Shown: piece by piece, positions 1 through 4,047 of the stretch
How the letters are laid out: each line of letters opens with the position of its first letter
How positions within the stretch are numbered: the first letter of the stretch is position 1
Assembly: GCA_900552585.1 (NCBI GenBank)
Contig: USAB01000104.1
Span: forward strand, 1-5,188
From: an uncultured Coriobacteriaceae bacterium
GTDB taxonomy: Bacteria > Actinomycetota > Coriobacteriia > Coriobacteriales > Eggerthellaceae
Direction: 5' to 3'
Length of the DNA: 5,188 nucleotides
Position numbers and translations under genes: made by a program
Notes under the pieces: model-generated
Database searches by the model: none
Told to the model about the DNA's origin: nothing
What the model saw: the letters and a program-made list of their open reading frames with translations, nothing else

Positions 1-1
1 C

Positions 2-295
2 ATCCAGTCCCTGGACACCGGTGCGGCGAACACGATGGAGCGGTCGTATCGCGACGAGAAGCGCCGCGAGGTGGAGAAGAGCGTGGCGGACGTGGTGAAG
101 GACGCCCCGAACAAAATCCTGTACAAGGTGGCTACCGGCCGCCCGCAGCATGCCATCCTGAATTACGCGTACGACCACGAATGCGACCTCATCGTCATGG
201 GCTGCCGCGGCCTGAACGCGCTGCAGGGCATGATGGGCTCCGTCAGCTACGCCGTGGTGCGCGCTGCGGAGATGCCCGTTTTCGTGGTGAAATAA
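2..295 (+). CDS. Universal stress protein (UspA family), C-terminal part, 5' end outside window
   Basis: Frame 2 is open from the window edge to TAA at 293-295, giving about 97 residues of a protein whose family usually has 140-150, so roughly the first 45 residues (beta1, alpha1, beta2) are missing. The visible part has the charged helix (RSYRDEKRREVEK), the V-A-T-G-R-P strand and turn, the strand DLIVMG, and the nucleotide-binding loop G-C-R-G followed by G-S-V-S, then the closing strand MPVFVVK. These are hallmarks of a single-domain, cytoplasmic, ATP-binding-type USP. Such proteins form dimers and help cells survive starvation or redox stress, usually without a known reaction. The loop between the second Gly and the Gly-Ser pair is eight residues, one fewer than the usual nine, as in the USP at 1020-1445. 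The ATG at 35 is internal, not the start. Family assignment is firm; the specific role is unknown. Confidence 0.9.
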   Translation: MQSLDTGAANTMERSYRDEKRREVEKSVADVVKDAPNKILYKVATGRPQHAILNYAYDHECDLIVMGCRGLNALQGMMGSVSYAVVRAAEMPVFVVK

Positions 296-314
296 GCCTC
301 TTGACGGTGGCTCC

Positions 315-334
315 GGCCCCGCTTCGGCGGGCGC
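315..334 (+). terminator. GC-rich hairpin after the first USP gene
   Basis: CCCGC (318-322), loop TTCG, GCGGG (327-331) makes a five-pair stem closed by a C(UUCG)G tetraloop, extended by two outer pairs across one mismatch. It lies about 20 bases after the USP stop and is followed by a pyrimidine-rich stretch (CCTTCTGTCT) rather than a clean T run. It probably ends the USP transcript, but weakly. Confidence 0.4.
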
Positions 335-345
335 GCCTTCTGTCT

Positions 346-376
346 CATCCGCCGGGATGCCGACCCGCCGTGCGGG
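346..376. terminator. Two small hairpins at the end of the convergent glycosylase gene
   Basis: CATCC (346-350) pairs with GGATG (355-359) around GCCG, and CCCGC (364-368) pairs with GCGGG (372-376) around CGT. They lie directly beyond the minus-strand glycosylase stop (378-380), so they are the only candidates for a terminator of that gene. Neither has a T tract on the minus strand, so termination here may be weak or Rho-dependent. Confidence 0.3.
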
Positions 377-377
377 G

Positions 378-896
378 CTATGCCCGGGGGTCTTCCAGAT
401 ACGGCGCCAGGGCCTGCGTCCATGCGCGTTCCAGCTGCGGCAGCCTCCAGGCGGCATTCGCTGGGCTGGTGGACGGCAGGCATGCGAAGGGGATGCCCGG
501 CAGCTCTTGCGCCAGATAACGCTTGAACAGGCGCTCGGCCGTGCGTCCGTTCGCGAACACGGCGCGCAGCCGGCACACGTCGCGCACGCGTGCAATGTCC
601 ACGGGACGCGCGTTGCGGATGCTGGCGTCGCTCGATCCGCGGATATCGCATTCCGCTATCACGTCCCAGAGCGCAATGCCGTGCTCATTCAGCAGCTTCG
701 CCTTCTGCGGTATGTCGGCGGGTACGGGCTGGTCCAGCACGGCGGCCATGACGTGCCAGAACCGGTTGCGGGGGTTCCCGTAGTAGAAATCGTTCTCGCG
801 CGAGAGCTTTGACGGCAGCGAGCCCAGCACCAGCACGCGCGCGGCGGGCGTGACAATCGGCGCGAACGGGTGCACGATGTGCTCGTATTCGGCCAT
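378..896 (-). CDS. DNA-deoxyinosine glycosylase (hypoxanthine DNA glycosylase, UDG superfamily)
   Basis: The 172-residue protein fits the single-domain uracil-DNA glycosylase superfamily. Visible motifs, in order: the first strand and loop VLVLGSLPS (21-29), where other families have GxDPG-like motif 1; the segment FYYGNPRNRFWH (37-48); ALWDVI (75-80) with C-D-I-R-G-S-S-D (83-90); and the DNA-intercalation motif 2 LPSTSPAN (140-147). This combination is typical of the hypoxanthine-removing family 6 enzymes, which excise deaminated adenine from DNA to start base-excision repair. In that family an Asn in the NPRNxFW segment (N44 or N41 here) is thought to replace the motif 1 catalytic residue. 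The start is fixed by AAAGGAG (minus strand) five bases before the ATG. It converges on the first USP gene and diverges from the second. It could accept uracil or xanthine as well; the family call is stronger than the substrate call. Confidence 0.85.
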   Translation of the reverse strand: MAEYEHIVHPFAPIVTPAARVLVLGSLPSKLSRENDFYYGNPRNRFWHVMAAVLDQPVPADIPQKAKLLNEHGIALWDVIAECDIRGSSDASIRNARPVDIARVRDVCRLRAVFANGRTAERLFKRYLAQELPGIPFACLPSTSPANAAWRLPQLERAWTQALAPYLEDPRA

Positions 897-935
897 ATCC
901 GCTCCTTTCGCCTATGCACGCATTGAACCGTTTGG

Positions 936-986
936 CTGACAATCGATGCATTTCATTGCTATTTTCTGGCCATATTAGGTAATAAT
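936..986 (+). promoter_or_regulatory. Possible promoter of the second USP gene
   Basis: The 123-base divergent spacer between the glycosylase and USP starts is AT-richer than its flanks. Two readings are possible: CTGACA (936-941) with TATTTT (960-965) at 18-base spacing, or a -10 box AATAAT (981-986, five of six matches) with only a poor, 19-base-distant TTGCTA. The sequence does not decide between them. Confidence 0.3.
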
Positions 987-1019
987 GGAGACAAGTCAAA
1001 TCCCGAGAAAGGAACCATC

Positions 1020-1445
1020 ATGTTCGAGAACATCCTTGTTGCCTACGATGGCTCTGACATTGCCCAAAAAGCTCTTGAAACCGCTTGCGACATGGCAAAG
1101 CGTTACGGTTCGAAACTGACCGTCATGCATGTGAACGTTATTACCACGAACCTGAAGACGCAGGCCATGACGTCGCCGTCGCTGGCCGCCGTGCTGGATG
1201 CGGCGGGCGAACGCGTGGCGCAGAAGGCCGAGGCATACCTGGCGGACAAGGGCGTGGAGTGCAAGGTCACCGTCGTCAACGCGCCGTCCGCTCCGAAGCC
1301 GCTGATCGACTACGTCGAGTCGAACCCGGTGGACCTGGTGATCATCGGCAGCCGCGGCCTAGGCGCCGTGAAGCAGTACTTCGGCAGCGTCAGCCATGCC
1401 GTCCTGAACACCGTGAAGGTGCCCGTGCTGGTTATCAAGGCCTAG
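1020..1445 (+). CDS. Universal stress protein (UspA family), complete
   Basis: This 141-residue protein is a complete single-domain USP of normal length. It opens with the first strand ENILVAYDGS (3-12), where the Asp (D10) contacts adenine in ATP-binding homologues. A helix (13-29), the strand KLTVMHV (32-38), a long amphipathic helix (about 54-77), and the strand DLVIIG (105-110) follow. The phosphate loop is G110-S-R-G113, then G122-S123-V-S, and the last strand is VPVLVIK. The start has AAAGGA (1008-1013) six bases upstream. Family members are cytoplasmic dimers induced by starvation, anaerobiosis or oxidants. As in the USP at the window start, the Gly-to-Gly-Ser spacing is eight residues instead of nine; the two look like diverged paralogues separated by the glycosylase gene. 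It is probably transcribed alone, since a strong hairpin terminator follows at 1508-1535. Confidence 0.95.
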   Translation: MFENILVAYDGSDIAQKALETACDMAKRYGSKLTVMHVNVITTNLKTQAMTSPSLAAVLDAAGERVAQKAEAYLADKGVECKVTVVNAPSAPKPLIDYVESNPVDLVIIGSRGLGAVKQYFGSVSHAVLNTVKVPVLVIKA

Positions 1446-1468
1446 CCGCCGGTTCGCGAACCAGCGGC
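1445..1468. repeat. 24-bp near-perfect palindrome at the USP stop codon
   Basis: GCCGC (1445-1449) pairs with GCGGC (1464-1468), and inside lies the perfect 12-base palindrome GGTTCGCGAACC (1451-1462); the only mismatch is C1450 against A1463. It starts at the last base of the USP stop codon. No T run follows, so it may protect the mRNA 3' end, give extra termination, or bind a dimeric protein. Confidence 0.6.
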
Positions 1469-1507
1469 CGCCGCCTTCGGCAGACCGCACGTCATACGTC
1501 TGTGAGC

Positions 1508-1537
1508 AGGGTCTTCCCCGAAAAGGGAGGACCCTTT
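1508..1537 (+). terminator. Rho-independent terminator after the second USP gene
   Basis: A 1508-1518 / 1525-1535 stem of eleven pairs (one G-U wobble), with arms AGGGTCTTCCC and GGGAGGACCCT and loop CGAAAA, lies 62 bases after the USP stop. A short T run (1535-1537) follows. It separates the USP unit from the CarD promoter about 40 bases on. Confidence 0.75.
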
Positions 1538-1574
1538 GCCGTTATCCATACATGCAAAGACCATATTTCCCACG

Positions 1575-1580
1575 TATAAT
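1575..1580 (+). promoter_or_regulatory. Perfect TATAAT -10 box for the CarD-family gene
   Basis: TATAAT lies 49 bases before the chosen ATG, between the USP terminator and the CarD ribosome site. At 16-18 bases upstream only ATGCAA-like sequence appears, with no recognisable TTGACA, and there is no extended -10 TG. Recruitment may therefore depend on the perfect -10 box or on an activator. Confidence 0.6.
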
Positions 1581-1616
1581 AACTATGTAGAAATAGGTGA
1601 GGAGCAAAGAAGAATC

Positions 1617-1621
1617 AGGAG
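1617..1621 (+). promoter_or_regulatory. Ribosome binding site that fixes the CarD start
   Basis: AGGAG lies eight bases before ATG 1630. This favours the 167-residue product over the in-frame GTG at 1597, which would add eleven polar residues before the conserved M-Q-V-G-D start of the CarD domain. Confidence 0.7.
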
Positions 1622-1629
1622 CGTGGAGC

Positions 1630-2133
1630 ATGCAGGTTGGGGATTACGTATTGAAGGGCACGGACGTGTATACCATCGACGATATGCGCGAAGAATCCAT
1701 TGCGAACATGCCTGCGCGCAACTACTACATCCTCAGCCCCGCCTACGAGACGAAGCACCATCTGGGCGGCACGTCGTACGTTCCCGTGGACAAGGCGGAT
1801 ATGACCATCCGCCCGGTGCCCACGAAGGAAGAGGTGGCCGATCTGTTCGTCCAGTCCGAAGAGGGCCGGGAATTCAAGTGGATCGACAACCGCAACAAGC
1901 GCATCAATGCCGCGCGTTCCATCTTGTCCTCCGGCGATCTGGTGGACATCATCAAGCTGGAGCGCCTGTACCATAAGCGCTACGAGTTCGTGGAGGCGGA
2001 GGACAAGTCGCTGTCCGGCAAGGACAACGAGCTTGCCACGCGCGGCTTCGAACTCATCGTCCACGTGGTGGCGGCTTCGCACGGCATCTCCGCCGAGGAA
2101 GCGGAGTCCGTCGCGCGCGAGATGCTGCTGTAG
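1630..2133 (+). CDS. CarD/CdnL-family RNA polymerase-binding transcriptional regulator
   Basis: The 167-residue protein has the two-domain layout and length of CarD/CdnL. The N-terminal Tudor-like RNAP-interaction domain (about 1-63) starts V-G-D-Y-V, contains YYILSP (32-37), and ends with Y-V-P-V-D-K and the I-R-P-V strand (60-63). The helical C-terminal domain (about 66-167) has K-W-I-D-N-R (83-88) and the S-G-D-L helix start (101-104). W84 sits about where CarD inserts a Trp at the upstream edge of the -10 box. CarD proteins bind the RNAP beta subunit and stabilise the open complex at many promoters. Unusually, the P-x-H-G-V-G segment of classical CarD after G-D-x-V is replaced by K-G-T-D-V-Y-T-I, so it is a divergent member. 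It appears to be its own transcription unit, with TATAAT at 1575-1580 and a hairpin after the stop. Family confidence is high; which promoters it controls is unknown. Confidence 0.88.
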   Translation: MQVGDYVLKGTDVYTIDDMREESIANMPARNYYILSPAYETKHHLGGTSYVPVDKADMTIRPVPTKEEVADLFVQSEEGREFKWIDNRNKRINAARSILSSGDLVDIIKLERLYHKRYEFVEAEDKSLSGKDNELATRGFELIVHVVAASHGISAEEAESVAREMLL

Positions 2134-2187
2134 CCGTCCGGCATTCCTCCCCGGATCGGCGTCCGCGCCTGCGTCCTCAAATTCGGG

Positions 2188-2209
2188 CGGGGCGTTCGGG
2201 CATGCCCCG
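2188..2209 (+). terminator. Hairpin downstream of the CarD-family gene
   Basis: CGGGGC (2188-2193) pairs with GCCCCG (2204-2209), with two further inner pairs (one wobble) and a six-base loop. It lies about 55 bases after the stop and is followed by CATTTCCCC, a poor T tract. It is the best terminator candidate in the 2134-2277 gap, which otherwise shows no gene. Confidence 0.45.
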
Positions 2210-2298
2210 GCATTTCCCCTGACAGAGCGGGTGCGCCTTCCCAGGCGGTGATTGAAAGATTCCGCCTATAACTTAAGGTGAAAACGAAAGATTACAGC

Positions 2299-2304
2299 TA
2301 TAAT
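2299..2304 (+). promoter_or_regulatory. Perfect TATAAT -10 box for the crotonase gene
   Basis: TATAAT lies 66 bases before the crotonase ATG. The positions for a -35 box (about 2275-2281) read AAGGTGA, with no match to TTGACA. TTGAAA at 2252-2257 is too far (41 bases). A start about seven bases downstream would begin the transcript near 2310-2312, at the first hairpin arm of the leader. Confidence 0.5.
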
Positions 2305-2309
2305 GAGGT

Positions 2310-2333
2310 GTTGCACGGGCAACTCTCGTTGCC
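2310..2333 (+). promoter_or_regulatory. Alternating hairpins in the crotonase mRNA leader
   Basis: GTTGC (2310-2314) can pair with GCAAC (2319-2323) around the tetraloop ACGG. The same GCAAC, extended to GGCAAC (2318-2323), can instead pair with GTTGCC (2328-2333) around TCTC. The two stems exclude each other, and they end 22 bases before the Shine-Dalgarno sequence. The pairing is seen directly; a regulatory role is inference. Confidence 0.4.
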
Positions 2334-2355
2334 GCTCGCTCGATTTGAAGAGTAC

Positions 2356-2361
2356 AGGAGG
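2356..2361 (+). promoter_or_regulatory. Ribosome binding site that fixes the crotonase start
   Basis: A full AGGAGG lies nine bases before ATG 2371. The frame stays open upstream to a GTG at 2278, but that GTG lacks a ribosome site and lies before the TATAAT box, so the shorter 294-residue product is preferred. Confidence 0.8.
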
Positions 2362-2370
2362 AATATATCC

Positions 2371-3255
2371 ATGAGCGTATATCAGGATGATTACTATCTG
2401 CCGGAATTCACGTACAACGATTACAACAAGCTGATCGTGGATGTCCGCGGCCCCATCCATGTGGTTTCTTTCAACAACGCCCACAGCCTGAATGCCATGT
2501 CCTATGAGCAGATGGCCGAGTTCAACGATTACCTGAAGAAGGTTCGCATGGACCCGAACTGCCGCGTCATCGTTCTGACGGGCGAAGGCAAGTCCTTCTG
2601 CGCCGGCTTCGAGCTGAATGACCTGAACCTCGAGCCTCCTGTGGAAGAGGGCATGGGCCGTGCTCAGCGCGACTTCTACATCATGCAGACCATCTGCTCC
2701 GATCAGGCCGTGAACATGCGCGCCTGCCCGCAGCCCATCATCGGTGCTCTGAAGGGCCACGCCATCGGCGGCGGCCTGTCCCTGTCCTGCGCATGCGACC
2801 TGCGCGTTCTGGGCGAGTCCTACAAGATGCAGGCCGGCTACCTGAACATCGGCCTGACCGGCACGGACATGTCCGGTTCGTACTACCTGCCCCGCATCGT
2901 CGGCTACGCCCGCGCTGCCGAGGCTCTTATGACCGCCCGTCGCATCAAGGCCGATGAGTTGCTCACCTGGGGCTTCGCAAACAAGGTTGTGCCCGATGAC
3001 CAGGTTGTCGACGAGGCCGTGAAGATGGCCGAGGCCATGTGCGCCAACTCCGCGCCCATGGGTCTGCGTCTGACGAAGGAATCCATCCAGTCCTCCCTGG
3101 ACAACAGCTTCGATGCCCAGATCAAGATGGAGAACCGCAACCAGGTTCTGGCTTCCCAGACCGACGACGCTCGCCGCGGCGTGGTGAAGATGAACCCGAA
3201 GAACCGCGACGACGTGAAGGCTCATCCCGAGAACTACGCGTTCCGCAACCTGTAA
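2371..3255 (+). CDS. Enoyl-CoA hydratase/isomerase (crotonase) family protein
   Basis: The 294-residue protein carries a crotonase domain at about 20-265. The oxyanion-hole segments are S-F-C-A-G-F-E-L (75-82), with A78 and G79 typical, and H-A-I-G-G-G-L-S-L-S (130-139). The acyl-CoA pocket region G-L-T-G-T-D-M-S-G-S (161-170) leads into Y-L-P-R-I-V-G. The C-terminal helix has the P-x-G-L-R-L-T-K-E element (229-237). The two glutamates of classical hydratases (rat E144 and E164) are absent: S137 takes the first place and a non-acidic residue the second. D166 matches an acidic residue used by dienoyl-CoA isomerase-like members, so isomerase, hydratase or other crotonase chemistry on a CoA thioester is possible. 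The N-terminal 19 residues are rich in Tyr and Asp. It is cytoplasmic, with no signal peptide. A thioesterase gene follows 113 bases downstream, separated by two hairpins. The substrate is unknown. Confidence 0.88.
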   Translation: MSVYQDDYYLPEFTYNDYNKLIVDVRGPIHVVSFNNAHSLNAMSYEQMAEFNDYLKKVRMDPNCRVIVLTGEGKSFCAGFELNDLNLEPPVEEGMGRAQRDFYIMQTICSDQAVNMRACPQPIIGALKGHAIGGGLSLSCACDLRVLGESYKMQAGYLNIGLTGTDMSGSYYLPRIVGYARAAEALMTARRIKADELLTWGFANKVVPDDQVVDEAVKMAEAMCANSAPMGLRLTKESIQSSLDNSFDAQIKMENRNQVLASQTDDARRGVVKMNPKNRDDVKAHPENYAFRNL

Positions 3256-3269
3256 GATTTATACAGCAA

Positions 3270-3303
3270 TGCATGGTGCCGGCGGCGAAACCGGTGCCAT
3301 GCA
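3270..3303 (+). terminator. First long hairpin between crotonase and thioesterase genes
   Basis: Arms 3270-3282 (TGCATGGTGCCGG) and 3291-3303 (CCGGTGCCATGCA) form thirteen pairs, two of them tandem G-U wobbles, around the loop CGGCGAAA. It starts 14 bases after the crotonase stop. No T run follows, so it may act as an mRNA stabiliser or partial terminator rather than a canonical terminator. Confidence 0.55.
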
Positions 3304-3309
3304 GTACGT

Positions 3310-3351
3310 ACGCCACGCGCGACCATGGCAGATGCCGGTCGCGCGTGGCGT
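3310..3351 (+). terminator. Second long hairpin, 15-bp perfect stem, just before the thioesterase ribosome site
   Basis: Arm 3310-3324 (ACGCCACGCGCGACC) is the exact reverse complement of 3337-3351. The 12-base loop can form three more pairs (GGC with GCC). It is followed by TTGTGT, a poor T tract, and ends six bases before the thioesterase Shine-Dalgarno sequence. It is either a terminator or attenuator limiting the thioesterase, or a processing or stability element of a shared mRNA. Confidence 0.6.
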
Positions 3352-3368
3352 TGTGTAAGGAAGGAATC

Positions 3369-3863
3369 ATGGAAGATTATCTGTTGCAAGGATGCATCAA
3401 CCACATCCACGGCCTGGAGGGCTTCGACCATATGCGCATGACGGAGCTGGAGCCCGGTCATTGCAAGGTGGAGATCGATACGCATCAGGGCCTTCAGAAC
3501 GTGTACGGGAACATGCACGGCGGTGCCATCATGGTGCTGGTTGATATGGTCAGCAGCACGGCGGCGTTCGCGTGCGGCAAGCATGTCATCACGCTGACGT
3601 CCGACACGAACTTCATCAAGGGCCTGAAGATCGACGGCCGCGACGTGACCATCGTGGGCGACGTCGTGCACAACGGCCGCACCACCATGGTGGTGGAGAC
3701 GAAGATCTTCGACGCTGACGGGCGCGAATGCGTGCGCAACACGTCTACCATGTACGTGCCGCGCGAGGTGGATCCGGACGAGGAACCGCCCATCGCTCCG
3801 TTGTCGTATGACAGCAATTTCCTGAATGGCCGCAATCCTTTGGAGGAAAACCCCTCAATGTAG
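3369..3863 (+). CDS. PaaI-type hotdog-fold acyl-CoA thioesterase
   Basis: The 164-residue protein matches the 4HBT/PaaI hotdog family. The signature N-x-x-G-x-x-H-G-G is at 44-52, followed by the central hotdog helix A-I-M-V-L-V-D59-M-V-S-S. D59 takes the place of the catalytic acid of PaaI-like enzymes, and the H-G-G turn binds the thioester carbonyl. The remaining sheet runs through TLTSDTNFIKGL (75-86), D-V-T-I-V-G-D-V-V-H (92-101) and T-M-V-V-E-T-K-I-F (106-114). Such enzymes hydrolyse acyl-CoA thioesters to free acid and CoA as dimers or tetramers in the cytoplasm. The start has AGGAAGG (3358-3364) four bases upstream. The frame is open further back into the crotonase gene, but nothing supports an earlier start. 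About 34 residues after the hotdog core form a Pro- and acid-rich tail (131-164), longer than in typical PaaI proteins. It may spare CoA for the neighbouring enzymes or release their product. Confidence 0.88.
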   Translation: MEDYLLQGCINHIHGLEGFDHMRMTELEPGHCKVEIDTHQGLQNVYGNMHGGAIMVLVDMVSSTAAFACGKHVITLTSDTNFIKGLKIDGRDVTIVGDVVHNGRTTMVVETKIFDADGRECVRNTSTMYVPREVDPDEEPPIAPLSYDSNFLNGRNPLEENPSM

Positions 3864-3935
3864 GCAACTTGTCCGATTCTGGTATGAAAATACGCCGATA
3901 ATTACAGCCATTCATTCAGGTAAGTCGCAGTTTGC

Positions 3936-3964
3936 TAGACATATCCATTTAGGTGCGTGATAAT
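3936..3964 (+). promoter_or_regulatory. Promoter of the CoA-transferase gene
   Basis: TAGACA (3936-3941) and GATAAT (3959-3964) each match the consensus at five of six positions and are exactly 17 bases apart. This is the best sigma-70-type promoter in the window. The predicted start near 3971 gives a leader of about 73 bases before ATG 4044. It indicates that the CoA-transferase can be transcribed separately from the thioesterase. Confidence 0.65.
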
Positions 3965-3975
3965 ACGCAATTGCG
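3954..3975. promoter_or_regulatory. Nested inverted repeats over the -10 box, possible operator
   Basis: TGCGT (3954-3958) and ACGCA (3965-3969) flank GATAAT exactly. ACGCA is also part of the perfect palindrome CGCAATTGCG (3966-3975). The three half-sites thus cover the -10 box and predicted start, where a dimeric repressor would block polymerase. Which protein binds cannot be told from the sequence. Confidence 0.45.
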
Positions 3976-3987
3976 ACACAACGAATT

Positions 3988-4005
3988 CGGTGCGATCGGG
4001 CACCG
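3988..4005 (+). promoter_or_regulatory. Small hairpin in the CoA-transferase leader
   Basis: CGGTGC (3988-3993) and GCACCG (4000-4005) form six pairs around GATCGG, in the untranslated leader, 15 bases before the double ribosome site. There is no T run after it. Confidence 0.35.
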
Positions 4006-4020
4006 CATGGACGTTGTCAA

Positions 4021-4047
4021 AAGGAGAAAGGAGAAATGCTCATATGA
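4021..4047 (+). promoter_or_regulatory. Double ribosome site and three-codon minigene overlapping the CoA-transferase start
   Basis: AAGGAG (4021-4026) and AAAGGAG (4027-4033) lie in tandem. The first is nine bases before ATG 4036, which opens a Met-Leu-Ile-stop frame. Its TGA (4045-4047) overlaps the transferase ATG (4044-4046) as ATGA. The second is ten bases before ATG 4044. This layout is that of translational coupling, though the minigene may be incidental. Confidence 0.4.

Noticed and set aside
357..812. Plus-strand frames opposite the deoxyinosine glycosylase
   Set aside because: The minus-strand protein has all the family motifs and a good ribosome site; the plus frames have neither.
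2278..2370. N-terminal extension of the crotonase from GTG 2278
   Set aside because: It lies upstream of the likely -10 box and lacks a ribosome site, whereas ATG 2371 has a full AGGAGG. The extra 31 residues look like translated leader.
2266..3225. Long minus-strand open frame (319 codons) opposite the crotonase gene
   Set aside because: It lies wholly antisense to a well-supported crotonase gene, its translation is a low-complexity run of Val, His, Leu and Ala, and no family motif is seen. GC-biased third positions produce such frames.
3039..3368. N-terminal extension of the thioesterase into the crotonase gene
   Set aside because: The open frame overlaps the crotonase out of frame and crosses both hairpins; ATG 3369 has a good ribosome site and starts a normal hotdog protein.
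3864..4043. Possible RNA gene or small protein in the gap before the CoA-transferase
   Set aside because: No ribosome site with a credible frame beyond the three-codon minigene, and no tRNA-like fold. The promoter, dyads and small hairpin account for the structure seen.
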